From positions 27,416 to 91,415 of the forward strand of contig NZ_MDED01000018.1 in the NCBI RefSeq assembly GCF_002939885.1: a stretch of DNA of 64,000 nucleotides. The letters are read 5' to 3'. Source of the stretch: Xanthomonas cucurbitae. GTDB taxonomy: Bacteria; Pseudomonadota; Gammaproteobacteria; Xanthomonadales; Xanthomonadaceae. Made by a program: the position numbers and the translations under genes. Positions within the stretch are counted from its first letter, which is position 1. Each line of letters begins with the position of its first letter. The notes under the pieces were generated by a model. The model searched no databases. It saw only the letters and a list, made by a program, of their open reading frames with translations, and was not told where the DNA came from. Positions 8,996 to 17,352 of this stretch are shown here, piece after piece.

Positions 8996-9934
8996 ATGAG
9001 CGCCCGTATCCCGACCCTGGACATCACCCGTTTCGATAACGACCGCGAGGCATTCGTTGCCGAGCTCGGAGCGGCCTTTCGGCAATGGGGCTTTGCCGGC
9101 ATCCGCAACCACGGCATCGCGCAGGCCGATATCGATGCGGCCTACTCGGTGTTCAAGGCGTTCTTCGCGTTGCCCGAGCAGGTCAAGCGCCGCTACCACG
9201 TCCCCGGCAGCGGCGGCGCGCGTGGCTATACCCCCTTCGGGGTGGAAACCGCCAAGGACTCCAAGCACTTCGACCTCAAGGAGTTCTGGCATATCGGCCG
9301 CGAGATTCCCGACAATTCGCCGTATCGCGAAGTGATGCCGCCGAATCTGTGGCCGGACGAAGTGCCCGGCTTCCGCGAGCGTGGCTACCGGCTGTACCAG
9401 CAGCTGGATCAACTCGGCTCGCGTGTGCTGTCGGCGCTGGCGCTGCATATCGGTCTGCCGCAGGATTATTTCGTCGACAAGACCAACAACGGCAACTCCA
9501 TCCTGCGCCCGATCCATTACCCACCGATCACCAGCGACGATATCCCCAACGTGCGCGCCGGCGCGCACGGCGACATCAACTTCATCACCCTGCTGGTCGG
9601 TGCCAGTGCCGCCGGGCTGGAGGTGCGCTCCAACGATGGCGAGTGGGTGCCGTTCACCGCCGACGCCGACACCATCGTGGTCAACATCGGCGACATGCTG
9701 CAGCGGCTCACCAACCACGTGTATCCGTCCACCATCCACCGCGTGGTCAATCCCCCGGGCGACGCCGCGCGCCAGCCGCGCTACTCGGTGCCGTTCTTCC
9801 TGCACCCGAATCCGGATTTCCTGATCGACGTGCTGCCCTCGTGCACCAGCGCCGACAATCCCAGCCGCTATCCCGAGCCGATCACCGCGCATGGTTTCCT
9901 CGAAGAACGCCTGCGCGACATCAAGCTGAAGTGA
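8996..9934 (+). CDS. 2-oxoglutarate/Fe(II)-dependent oxygenase, isopenicillin N synthase-like
   Basis: A 312-residue protein with the N-terminal non-haem dioxygenase domain (FVAELGAAFRQWGFAGIRNHGI) and the C-terminal double-stranded beta-helix. The Fe ligands are visible: HGD in GAHGDINFITLL and His in STIHRVVNPP; RYSVPFF supplies the Arg-x-Ser that binds 2-oxoglutarate. The family covers isopenicillin N synthase, ethylene-forming and gibberellin-type enzymes, and many bacterial members of unknown substrate. ATG 8996 (MSARIPTLDITRF) is preferred; TTG 8972 in frame is an alternative. No pathway genes flank it, so the substrate is unknown. Confidence 0.88.
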   Translation: MSARIPTLDITRFDNDREAFVAELGAAFRQWGFAGIRNHGIAQADIDAAYSVFKAFFALPEQVKRRYHVPGSGGARGYTPFGVETAKDSKHFDLKEFWHIGREIPDNSPYREVMPPNLWPDEVPGFRERGYRLYQQLDQLGSRVLSALALHIGLPQDYFVDKTNNGNSILRPIHYPPITSDDIPNVRAGAHGDINFITLLVGASAAGLEVRSNDGEWVPFTADADTIVVNIGDMLQRLTNHVYPSTIHRVVNPPGDAARQPRYSVPFFLHPNPDFLIDVLPSCTSADNPSRYPEPITAHGFLEERLRDIKLK

Positions 9935-10063
9935 CTGCGCGCCTGCGTGGCCTGGCTGCCGTGTGCGCGGCATGACGCAGGTCGGCGCGACCGGCTGGGA
10001 CGCCCGCCGTGCCGACATGACGGCGGCCACACTTCCAGCTGCGCGCACTTGCTTGCGTCTGGT

Positions 10064-10091
10064 TAAAGCTTGCGTTCACTCGCGCCGATAA
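10064..10091 (+). promoter_or_regulatory. sigma-28 (FliA) type promoter
   Basis: TAAAG at 10064-10068 and GCCGATAA at 10084-10091 match the FliA consensus boxes exactly. The distance between TAAA and GCCGATAA is 16 bases, one more than the usual 15. The expected start of transcription is near 10100, about 60 bases upstream of the cupredoxin start. The 228-base gap that holds it contains no other gene. This would place the four-gene unit downstream in the late flagellar regulon. Confidence 0.65.
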
Positions 10092-10162
10092 CCCAGTCTG
10101 ATCGCTAGTGTGACGTCGGACTCGCCTGGCGCCCCGCGAACGCATCGTACGAGGTGGGGCAC

Positions 10163-10855
10163 ATGCACGGATGGTGGTTGAGACAGTCAAGGTCGGTTTG
10201 CCTGTTGGCGCTCTGCGCGGCGGCCGCCCCGGCGGCGGCCGTGCCGGTTGGGGTCAGTGTGGCCGACGCCAACGGCGCGCTGGTCGATGCAGTGGTGAGC
10301 CTGCAGCCGGCACGCCCTGCCGCCGCCAGCGCAGGCAGGACCGTGGACATGGACCAGATCAATTCGCAGTTCGTACCTGCGGTGCTGGCGGTGCGCACCG
10401 GCACCTTGGTGCGCTTTCCCAACAACGATCAGATCCGCCATCAGGTCTATTCGTTCTCTCCCGCCAAGCGCTTCCAGCTGCCGCTGTTCCAGGGCACCAC
10501 TGCGGCGCCGGTACGCTTCGATCAAGCCGGCCTGGTGACGGTGGGCTGCAACATTCATGATTGGATGCTGGGCTACATCGTGGTGCTGGATACTCCGTAT
10601 TTCGGCAAGACCGGCAGCGATGGCCGCGTGCAGATCGACGTGCCGGCAGGCAGCTACACCCTGCGGGTATGGCACCCGCGCATCCAGGGCGAGGCGACCA
10701 GCCAAGCTCTGGCCGTTGGCCGCGAGCCGCTGCAGCGGCGGGTGCTCCTGCAGACCACCGGTCCTGCACCAGTGGCGACGCCGCCGGATGCGCGCGTGCG
10801 CGCGCTGCAGGACAAGTTCCGCAATGCCGCCGATCCCAAGAAAGCACATCCATGA
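10163..10855 (+). CDS. periplasmic cupredoxin-domain protein ('methylamine utilization protein'-like)
   Basis: A 230-residue exported protein. ATG 10163 follows the ribosome-binding site GAGGTGGGG; a GTG nine bases earlier is less likely. Residues 1-26 form a signal peptide (SVCLLALCAAAAPAAA). The middle holds a cupredoxin-like fold with candidate copper ligands His93 (IRHQVYSF) and Cys129, His132 and Met135 (VGCNIHDWM), after which a carboxypeptidase-regulatory-like segment (GRVQIDVPAGSYTLRVWHP) follows. Such proteins are often labelled 'methylamine utilization' but no mau gene is near. It is the first gene of the unit that continues with a c-di-GMP enzyme; the ATGA junction implies coupling. 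Confidence 0.75.
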   Translation: MHGWWLRQSRSVCLLALCAAAAPAAAVPVGVSVADANGALVDAVVSLQPARPAAASAGRTVDMDQINSQFVPAVLAVRTGTLVRFPNNDQIRHQVYSFSPAKRFQLPLFQGTTAAPVRFDQAGLVTVGCNIHDWMLGYIVVLDTPYFGKTGSDGRVQIDVPAGSYTLRVWHPRIQGEATSQALAVGREPLQRRVLLQTTGPAPVATPPDARVRALQDKFRNAADPKKAHP

Positions 10856-13218
10856 AGGCGATACGCCTGCATACCCGTATCGCCGCGCTGGTGGTGCTGG
10901 TGGTGCTTGGCACCCAGGTGCTGACCTTTGTCGCGGTGCAGATGGCGACCGAGCGCAGCGTCAAGGCGCAGCTGGCCGAGGAACTGCTGACCGGTGAACG
11001 GGTCTGGCAGCGCATCAACCTGCGCCGCGACGAACAATTGCTGCAAGCGGCGTCGGTTCTGGCCGACGACTTTGGTTTTCGTGCCGCCGTGGCCAGCGGC
11101 GACGTGCCGACCATGCAGTCGGCGCTGCGCAATCACGCTGCACGCATGGATGCGCCCACGGCCTTGTTGCTGGCCCCCGACGGACAGTTGCTGACCGGGC
11201 TGGAAGACCTGCCGCAGACCGGGCAGCTACGGGCGGTGCAGGCATTGCTGCTGCAGGCACAGCGTCATGGGCGGGCGGTCGGCCTGGTGGCGCTGGGCGA
11301 GCGGGTGGCGCGGGTGGCGGTAGTGCAGGTACTGGCGCCCAACCGGGTGGGCTGGATTGCCATCGGCAACGAATCCGGGCAAGCCATCGTGCAGGATTTC
11401 CGCACCACTACCGGTCTGGATGTCACGTTCCTCAACGATGCGGCGCCGCCTGGCGTGCTGGCCACCACGCTGGAGCCGGCCGCGCGCCTGGAATTTGCGC
11501 AGCAACTGCACAGCGTGCAGATTGCGCCGGGCGTGGCGGTGCCGCTGACCTTGGGAGACGCGCGGTATCTGCTCAAGCTGCAGCCGGTGCAGGGAGATCG
11601 CCATGTGCAGGTAGTGCTGCAGGCATCGCTGGATCGCGCCATGGCGCCCTACCAGGCGCTCAAGCTGCGCATCCTGCTGCTGGCCGGGCTGGCCACTGCC
11701 GCCGCGCTGGGCGTGGCGGTGGTGCTAGCGCGCGGTGTCAGCAAGCCGGTGGCGCAACTGGTGCAGGCTGCCCGGCGCATCCAGCGGGGCGACTACCAGA
11801 CCGCCGTGCAGATGCCGGCCGGCCGCGAATTGGGCGAGCTGGCGCGGAGTTTTGCCAGCATGCAGCAGCAGATCGCCAGTCGCGAACAACGCATCCTGCA
11901 CCAGGCGCGGCACGACGCGCTGACCGGGCTGCCCAACCGGTTGTGGCTACTGGAACGGCTGCAGGAGGTTGTCGAGCAGACCGTGGCCGCCGACGGCACC
12001 GCAGCGGTGTTGATCCTGGACCTGGAGCGCTTCAAGGAACTCAACGACAGCCTGGGCCACGACTTCGCCGACCAGGTGCTGGTGGAGGTGGGGCAACGCC
12101 TGGCCGAGGTCGTGCAGGCGCCGAACATGGTGGGGCGCCTGGGCAGTGACGAATTCATGGTGGTGGTGGCGCAGGCCGACGCCTCCAGCGTGCAGCAGGA
12201 TGCGCAGCGTCTGCTGCTGCAGCTGCGTCGCCCGTTGGTCTTGCCGCAGGCGCGCATCCAGCTCGAAGCCAGCATCGGCATCGCCCTGATCCCCGAGCAT
12301 GGCGCGGACCCGGACACCTTGTTGCGGCGTGCCGATATCGCGCGCCGCCAGATCGGCGACACCGCCGCCGTTGGCGCCAGCGTGTATCGCCTGGGCCAGG
12401 ACGAACAGCATCTGCGCCGCCTGCGGCTCACCGGCGATCTACGCCAGGCCATCGGCGGCAACGAGTTGACCCTGCGGTTCCAGCCCAAGATTTGCCTACG
12501 TACCGATCGGGTCGAGCAGGTCGAGGTCCTGGTACGCTGGCATCATCCCGGGCTGGGCCCGATCGGTCCGGACGAATTCATTCCGCTGGCCGAGCACTCC
12601 GGGGTGATCCATCCGCTGACCCGTTTCGTGCTGGACGAGGCGCTGCGCTGTCAGGCGCAGTGGCGCCACCAGGGTCTGCAGCTGGGCATGGCGATCAACC
12701 TGTCCGCGCTGGACCTGTCCGATCCGGGCTTGCCCGAGTACGTGCGTGCACGCCTGGAACAGCATGCCGTGCCGGCGCAGTCGATCACCCTGGAATTGAC
12801 CGAAAGTGCATTGATGCGCGATGTGGAAGCGGCGCTGCACATGCTGCATCAACTGCGCAGTGTCGGCGTGCGTCTTTCCATCGACGACTTCGGCACCGGC
12901 TATTCCTCGTTGGCCCAACTCAAGCGCATGCCGGTGAACGAATTGAAGATCGACAAGAGCTTCGTCATGCAGCTGGCCGAGGGCACCGACGATGCCTTCA
13001 TCGTTCGCAGCACGATCGATCTCGGCCACAACCTCGGCCTGAGCGTGATTGCCGAGGGCGTGGAGAATCAGGCGGCCCTGGCGCTGCTGCGTGGGTATGG
13101 TTGCGACATGGTGCAGGGCTATCTGTATGCGCCGCCGCTGGAACAGGCCGCGTTGGTGGCCTGGTGCACGCGCCAGCTCGGCGGCGCTGCTCCGGCGCAG
13201 GCGGGGCTGCGGCGATGA
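10852..13218 (+). CDS. membrane-bound GGDEF-EAL protein (c-di-GMP turnover) with periplasmic sensor and HAMP
   Basis: A 788-residue protein. An N-terminal membrane helix (about 9-30), a periplasmic sensing region of about 240 residues, a second helix (about 271-294, LRILLLAGLATAAALGVAVV) and a HAMP linker (PVAQLVQAARRIQRGDY) precede GGDEF and EAL domains. The GGDEF active site reads GSDEF (431-435), one change from GGDEF, with no RxxD inhibitory site in front, so cyclase activity is doubtful. The EAL domain looks intact: EVLVRW (558-563), LELTES, DDFGTGYSSL (678-687) and KIDKSF, so phosphodiesterase activity is likely. Overlapping junctions on both sides (ATGA) tie it to the cupredoxin and DUF3034 genes. 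Confidence 0.92.
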   Translation: MKAIRLHTRIAALVVLVVLGTQVLTFVAVQMATERSVKAQLAEELLTGERVWQRINLRRDEQLLQAASVLADDFGFRAAVASGDVPTMQSALRNHAARMDAPTALLLAPDGQLLTGLEDLPQTGQLRAVQALLLQAQRHGRAVGLVALGERVARVAVVQVLAPNRVGWIAIGNESGQAIVQDFRTTTGLDVTFLNDAAPPGVLATTLEPAARLEFAQQLHSVQIAPGVAVPLTLGDARYLLKLQPVQGDRHVQVVLQASLDRAMAPYQALKLRILLLAGLATAAALGVAVVLARGVSKPVAQLVQAARRIQRGDYQTAVQMPAGRELGELARSFASMQQQIASREQRILHQARHDALTGLPNRLWLLERLQEVVEQTVAADGTAAVLILDLERFKELNDSLGHDFADQVLVEVGQRLAEVVQAPNMVGRLGSDEFMVVVAQADASSVQQDAQRLLLQLRRPLVLPQARIQLEASIGIALIPEHGADPDTLLRRADIARRQIGDTAAVGASVYRLGQDEQHLRRLRLTGDLRQAIGGNELTLRFQPKICLRTDRVEQVEVLVRWHHPGLGPIGPDEFIPLAEHSGVIHPLTRFVLDEALRCQAQWRHQGLQLGMAINLSALDLSDPGLPEYVRARLEQHAVPAQSITLELTESALMRDVEAALHMLHQLRSVGVRLSIDDFGTGYSSLAQLKRMPVNELKIDKSFVMQLAEGTDDAFIVRSTIDLGHNLGLSVIAEGVENQAALALLRGYGCDMVQGYLYAPPLEQAALVAWCTRQLGGAAPAQAGLRR

Positions 13219-14087
13219 GCCGTGAGCGCTGCTGCCTGGTGCTTGCCACGGCGCTCGGTCTCGCGCTGCTGCCGGCGCAGGCCATCGCGGGCGACGGGCG
13301 TCTGCTCGCCACAGGCGGCGTGTCCACGATCGAAGGCAGCGCGGGTGGCGGTATCGTGCCGTGGGCGACCTTGGCGGGCTACGGCACGCGCGACGAACTT
13401 GGCGGTGTAGTGTTCGCCACGCATGTCGATAGCGGCGATTACCAGCTCGACGTGCAGGGTGCGGCATTTACCGTGGGCAACCGCCTGGAGCTGTCGCTTG
13501 CGCGTCAGCGGCTGGATCTGGGCACCTTGCAGGATCGTCTGGCGCTGCCGTGGAATGCGCTGGGCCAGGACGTGTTCGGCGCCAAGCTACGCGTGCGGGG
13601 CGATCTGGTCTACGGCCGTGGCCCGCAGGTCAGCGTGGGCGTGCAATACAAGCGCCTGCGCGATGGCCGTCTGCCGCTGGCGATCGGCGCCCGCGACGAT
13701 CACGGTACCGACCTCTACGTCAGTGCCAGCCGCCTCTTGTTGCAGGGCGCAGGCGGCTATCAACTGCTGCTCAACGGCACCGTGCGCGCAACGCGGGCCA
13801 ACCAGGGTGGCCTGCTCGGCTTCGGTGGTGACCGGCGTAACAGTGATCGGCTGGTCGCCGAGGTCAGCGCTGCGGTGCTGTTGTCGCCCGCATGGGTCGT
13901 TGGTGTGGAGTATCGCGACAAGCCGGACAATCTGGGCTTTGCGCGCGAACAGGCCTGGGCAGACGGCTTCGTCGCCTGGTTTCCGAACAAGCATGTCTCG
14001 CTGACCGCAGCGTGGGCCGATCTGGGCGACATTGCCACGTTGACCGATCAGCGCGGCCCCTATCTCTCCCTGCAGGTGGCGTTCTGA
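13215..14087 (+). CDS. DUF3034 family exported protein
   Basis: A 290-residue protein with a signal peptide (LVLATALGLALLPAQAIA, cleavage about residue 25). The mature start GRLLATGGVSTIEGSAGGGIVPWA is the signature of the DUF3034 family. The remainder alternates hydrophobic and polar residues with aromatic ends, and finishes LSLQVAF with a terminal Phe, which suggests an outer-membrane beta-barrel. No function is established for the family. The ATGA start overlap and the TGATG end overlap keep it within the four-gene unit. Confidence 0.75.
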   Translation: MSRERCCLVLATALGLALLPAQAIAGDGRLLATGGVSTIEGSAGGGIVPWATLAGYGTRDELGGVVFATHVDSGDYQLDVQGAAFTVGNRLELSLARQRLDLGTLQDRLALPWNALGQDVFGAKLRVRGDLVYGRGPQVSVGVQYKRLRDGRLPLAIGARDDHGTDLYVSASRLLLQGAGGYQLLLNGTVRATRANQGGLLGFGGDRRNSDRLVAEVSAAVLLSPAWVVGVEYRDKPDNLGFAREQAWADGFVAWFPNKHVSLTAAWADLGDIATLTDQRGPYLSLQVAF

Positions 14088-14515
14088 TGAATCGATGGCT
14101 GCGTGGTTGCCTGCTGTGCATGCTGTGCCTGCTCGGCGCCTGCGCCACCACGCGCGCGCAGCCGACGTTGTACGACGAGCTCGGCGGGCAGGCCGGTGTC
14201 GAGGCCCTGGTGGAGACGATGTTGTCGCGCATTGCCGACGACCAGCGCATCGTCGGCACGTTCGCGCGCGTCAACATCGTCATGCTCAACGCCCGCCTGG
14301 TGCAGAAGTTCTGTCACGTTGCCGATGGCCCGTGCCCGGACACCGCCAAGTCGATGCAGCAGGCGCATGCGCACCTGGCCATCCGCGAGGCGGATTTCAA
14401 TGCCCTGGTCGAGGATCTGAACTGGGCGATGGACCAACGCAAAATCCCCCGTCGCACCCAGAACCGCTTGTTGGCGCGACTGGCTGCGATGCATGGGGAG
14501 ATCGTCAATCATTGA
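14087..14515 (+). CDS. group 1 truncated haemoglobin lipoprotein
   Basis: A 142-residue protein. The N-terminus carries a lipobox (LGAC, Cys19), so the mature protein is expected to be lipid-anchored in the envelope. After it, TLYDELGGQAGVEALVE and the helix MQQAHAHLAIREADFNAL match group 1 truncated haemoglobins; His94 is the likely haem-iron ligand. Members bind O2, NO or CO. Location in the periplasm and coupling (TGATG) to DUF3034 suggest a ligand-sensing or scavenging role for the adjacent c-di-GMP protein. The residues of the distal pocket were not assigned. Confidence 0.8.
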   Translation: MNRWLRGCLLCMLCLLGACATTRAQPTLYDELGGQAGVEALVETMLSRIADDQRIVGTFARVNIVMLNARLVQKFCHVADGPCPDTAKSMQQAHAHLAIREADFNALVEDLNWAMDQRKIPRRTQNRLLARLAAMHGEIVNH

Positions 14516-14593
14516 GCCGCGCGTGTTGCAGCAGGCGGGCTGGGCGACTTCGCTGCCCACGCGGCGGCGAGGTGCCGCCGGTGCATGGCAGGC

Positions 14594-15394
14594 TCACTGC
14601 AATGGCCGCACCCGATGCGAGCCGCGCGCCATCAGGCGCAAGGCCAGCGCATGCGGTAACACGCGCAGCGCCGCATTGACCAGGCGATAGCGCCACCCTG
14701 GCACCGCCAGCACCTGCCCGCGCTCCAGCGCGGCGATGCCGTAGTCGGCCACCGCATCGGCCTGCAGCCAGGCCCAGCCGGGCAGGGTGGACATCGCCTC
14801 GCGGGTGCCGGTGACGTCGTGGAATTCCGACCACGCAAAGCCCGGGCACAGGGCGCAGACTTTCACCGCACAGTCGGCGTTTTCCAGTGCCAGTGATTCG
14901 CTGAAGCGCAGCAGGAAGCTCTTGCTGGCCGCATACAGCGTCTGCCCGTCGGCACCGGGGGTGAGCGCAGCGAACGAGGCCACGTTGAGAATGCGCCCCT
15001 GGCCGCTGGCGCGAATCATCGGCAACAACCGCCAGGTGAGTTCGCACACCGCGCCGATCATTACCTGTAGAAAGCGCGCATGCGCGGCCCAGTCGTTGTG
15101 CAGATACCGCTCTGGCACGCCGTAGCCGGCATTGTTGACCAGCGTGCCCACCGTCCAGCCTTCGCGCTGGATCTGCGCAACCAGCCTCTGCGCCGCCGCC
15201 GGGTCGGCCAGGTCGGCCGGCAGGATCTCCACGCGCACCCGCGTGCCCAGTTCGGCGGCCAGTGCCTGCAGCCGGTCCACCCGCCGCGCGGTCAGGATCA
15301 ACGGCACGCCTCGCCTGGCGTAGGCTCGCGCGATCTCGCGGCCAATGCCGCTGGAGGCGCCGGTAATCAAGGCGAAGACAGGTGAATCGGACAT
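14594..15394 (-). CDS. short-chain dehydrogenase/reductase
   Basis: A 266-residue classical SDR. TGASSGIG near residue 12 is the NAD(P)-binding Rossmann loop, with ARR at the end of beta-2 suggesting NADPH. NNAG is near residue 90. The catalytic triad is present as Ser in NVASFAA and Tyr-x3-Lys in LYAASKSF. The C-terminal extension with several hydrophobic segments resembles DltE/ YqjQ-type enzymes. Start ATG 15394 follows AGGAACCC. It diverges from tpiA with about 110 bases between. Substrate unknown. Confidence 0.88.
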   Translation of the reverse strand: MSDSPVFALITGASSGIGREIARAYARRGVPLILTARRVDRLQALAAELGTRVRVEILPADLADPAAAQRLVAQIQREGWTVGTLVNNAGYGVPERYLHNDWAAHARFLQVMIGAVCELTWRLLPMIRASGQGRILNVASFAALTPGADGQTLYAASKSFLLRFSESLALENADCAVKVCALCPGFAWSEFHDVTGTREAMSTLPGWAWLQADAVADYGIAALERGQVLAVPGWRYRLVNAALRVLPHALALRLMARGSHRVRPLQ

Positions 15395-15506
15395 GCTGGG
15401 TTCCTGGCGAGGAAGGAATGGGACATTGGTCGGACACCGGTGTGTCGGCTGTCGTCAGGCCATGGGCTATTCTGTCACCTGTCTTCAACTCAGGAACCTG
15501 CGCCTG

Positions 15507-16262
15507 ATGCGTCGCAAACTCGTTGCCGGAAACTGGAAGCTGCATGGCAGCCGCGCCTTCGCCACCGAACTGGTGGCCAAGCTCGCCGCGCACATGCCCC
15601 TGGAGGGTGTCGATGTCGTCATCCTGCCGCCCCTGCCTTACCTCGGCGACCTGATCGAGGATTTCGAGGCCCACCACCTTTCCTTCGGCGCCCAGGACGT
15701 CAGCAGCAACGAGAAGGGCGCATACACCGGCGAGGTCTCGGCCACCATGCTGGTGGACGTGGGCGCCGAATACGGCCTGGTCGGCCATTCCGAGCGGCGC
15801 CAGTACCATCATGAATCCAGCGAGCTGGTGGCACGCAAGTTTGCTGCCGCCATCCACGCTGGGCTCAGGCCGGTGCTGTGCGTGGGCGAATCGCTGGAAC
15901 AGCGTGAAGCCGGTCAGACCGAGGCAATCCTACGTGCCCAGCTCGAGCCGGTGATCGCCTTGGTCGGTGGTAAAGGCTTCGAGCGGGCCGTGCTCGCGTA
16001 TGAGCCGATCTGGGCGATCGGCACCGGGCGCACCGCCAGTCCGGCGCAGGCCCAGGCCGTGCATGCCTTCCTGCGTGGCGAAGTGGCGAAAACGGATGCT
16101 AGAATCGCCGATTCCCTGCCCATCCTGTACGGGGGCAGTGTCAAGGCCGACAACGCCGCCGAGCTGTTTGCGCAGCCTGACGTCGATGGCGGGCTGGTCG
16201 GGGGCGCGTCGCTGGTCGCCGAAGATTTCCTGGCCATCGCGCGTGCGGCGGCCGCTCGTTAA
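15507..16262 (+). CDS. tpiA: triosephosphate isomerase
   Basis: A 251-residue glycolytic enzyme that interconverts DHAP and glyceraldehyde-3-phosphate. RRKLVAGNWKLHGS holds the catalytic Asn and Lys, VGHSERR the catalytic His, and AYEPIWAIGTGR the catalytic Glu with loop 6. LYGGSVKADNA closes the phosphate site. ATG 15507 was chosen since the family starts directly before RRKLVAGNWK and CAGGAACC lies upstream. secG follows after 33 bases, an adjacency common to many proteobacteria. Confidence 0.98.
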   Translation: MRRKLVAGNWKLHGSRAFATELVAKLAAHMPLEGVDVVILPPLPYLGDLIEDFEAHHLSFGAQDVSSNEKGAYTGEVSATMLVDVGAEYGLVGHSERRQYHHESSELVARKFAAAIHAGLRPVLCVGESLEQREAGQTEAILRAQLEPVIALVGGKGFERAVLAYEPIWAIGTGRTASPAQAQAVHAFLRGEVAKTDARIADSLPILYGGSVKADNAAELFAQPDVDGGLVGGASLVAEDFLAIARAAAAR

Positions 16263-16295
16263 CCCATTTAGTTTTGTCCGGGGACGGATTTCGAA

Positions 16296-16757
16296 ATGCT
16301 GATGTTGATCCTCAATGTGGTCTACGTACTGGTCGCGCTGGCGATGATTGCGCTGATCCTGATGCAGCGTGGTGCCGGTGCTGCGGCCGGGTCCGGTTTC
16401 GGTGCGGGTGCGTCGGGCACGGTGTTCGGGTCGCAAGGGTCGTCGAACTTCCTGTCCAAGTCGACCAAGTGGCTGGCGGTGGTGTTCTTCAGTATCAGCC
16501 TGTTCATGGCCTGGTATGCCACGCATGGTGCCCGTCCGACCGACCAGAACCTGGGTGTGATGTCGCAATCTGCCTCCCCGGCGCCAGCAGCGGCCGGCGA
16601 GCTGAGCAAGCCCGTTCCGCAAGCCCCGGCTGCCGGTGCGGTGCCGACCGCTCCTGCGCAGTCCTTGCCTGCTGCTGCTCCCGCGCAGCCCGCGCCGACG
16701 CAGCAGGTACCTGCGTCCAGCGAAGAAAACGCTTCAGAGCCAGCACAAAAACGCTGA
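16296..16757 (+). CDS. secG: preprotein translocase subunit SecG
   Basis: A 153-residue membrane protein of the SecYEG translocon. Two transmembrane helices (about residues 1-21 and 53-73) flank the conserved cytoplasmic loop GAGAAAGSGFGAGASGTVFG. The long C-terminal tail rich in Ala, Pro and Gln (about residues 85-150) is longer than in Escherichia coli SecG (110 residues) and looks disordered. A tRNA-Leu gene and the nuo operon follow, as in many proteobacteria. Confidence 0.95.
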   Translation: MLMLILNVVYVLVALAMIALILMQRGAGAAAGSGFGAGASGTVFGSQGSSNFLSKSTKWLAVVFFSISLFMAWYATHGARPTDQNLGVMSQSASPAPAAAGELSKPVPQAPAAGAVPTAPAQSLPAAAPAQPAPTQQVPASSEENASEPAQKR

Positions 16758-16806
16758 AGCCGGTTACAATACGCCGCGCACTGGGATGCCCAGCGGCGCA
16801 ACGTAT

Positions 16807-16891
16807 GCCCAGGTGGCGGAATTGGTAGACGCACTACCTTGAGGTGGTAGCGACTTAGGTCGTAGGGGTTCGAGTCCCCTCTTGGGCACCA
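16807..16891 (+). tRNA. tRNA-Leu (anticodon GAG)
   Basis: An 85-base type II tRNA. The acceptor GCCCAGG pairs with CTTGGGC, and CCA is encoded (16889-16891). The anticodon stem CTACC/GGTAG encloses the loop TTGAGGT with anticodon GAG at 16841-16843, reading CUC codons. The variable arm is of moderate length, as expected for leucine. TACAAT at 16765-16770 is a good -10 box but its -35 is weak. Confidence 0.95.
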
Positions 16892-16920
16892 TTGTTTGGC
16901 TGCAGTTCCTGCGCATGCGG

Positions 16921-16948
16921 TTTGCCGCGCGCGGGGTCTGCCTATACC
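16921..16948 (+). promoter_or_regulatory. possible nuo promoter (TTTGCC-N16-TATACC)
   Basis: TTTGCC (16921-16926) and TATACC (16943-16948) are spaced by 16 bases between tRNA-Leu and nuoA. Both boxes deviate from consensus. Read-through from the tRNA gene is an equally good source of nuo transcripts. Confidence 0.25.
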
Positions 16949-16995
16949 CCATGCCGGCACGCGGCGCGTGCGGGCAGAGGCAAGAGAGAATCGCT

Positions 16996-17352
16996 GTGCT
17001 GGCCGAATATTTGCCGAGTCTGCTGTTTCTGGTTGTCGCCACTGGCATCGGCATCGTGCTGATGCTGATTGGCCGGTTCCTCGCTCCGCGCAGCCCGGAT
17101 GCGCGCAAGCTCTCGCCGTACGAGTGTGGCTTCGAGGCATTCGAAGACGCGCGCATGAAGTTCGATGTGCGCTACTACCTCATCGCGATCCAGTTCATCG
17201 TGTTCGACCTGGAAATCATCTTCATCGTGCCGTGGACGCAGGTGTTCATGGAGATTGGCGCACGCTCGCTGGTCACCATGGGGCTGTTCGTCGGCATGTT
17301 GTTCCTCGGCTTTATCTACGTGTGGAAGAAGGGAGCGCTGGAATGGGAGTGA
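16996..17352 (+). CDS. nuoA: NADH-quinone oxidoreductase subunit A
   Basis: A 118-residue inner-membrane subunit with three transmembrane helices, part of the arm junction of complex I. GTG 16996 is preferred over upstream codons: it follows AGAGAGAA and gives the family length, starting before [11 protein letters not shown]. The loop SPYECGFE and the helix [20 protein letters not shown] are signatures. It overlaps nuoB by 10 bases and opens the operon of 14 nuo genes, in which NuoC and NuoD are separate proteins. Confidence 0.96.
   Translation: MLAEYLPSLLFLVVATGIGIVLMLIGRFLAPRSPDARKLSPYECGFEAFEDARMKFDVRYYLIAIQFIVFDLEIIFIVPWTQVFMEIGARSLVTMGLFVGMLFLGFIYVWKKGALEWE

Noticed and set aside
16835..16850. 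Identical anticodon stems of tRNA-Leu(GAG) and tRNA-Val(GAC)
   Set aside because: The five-pair stem CTACC/GGTAG is common to several tRNAs; the rest of the two genes differs, so no recent duplication is implied.
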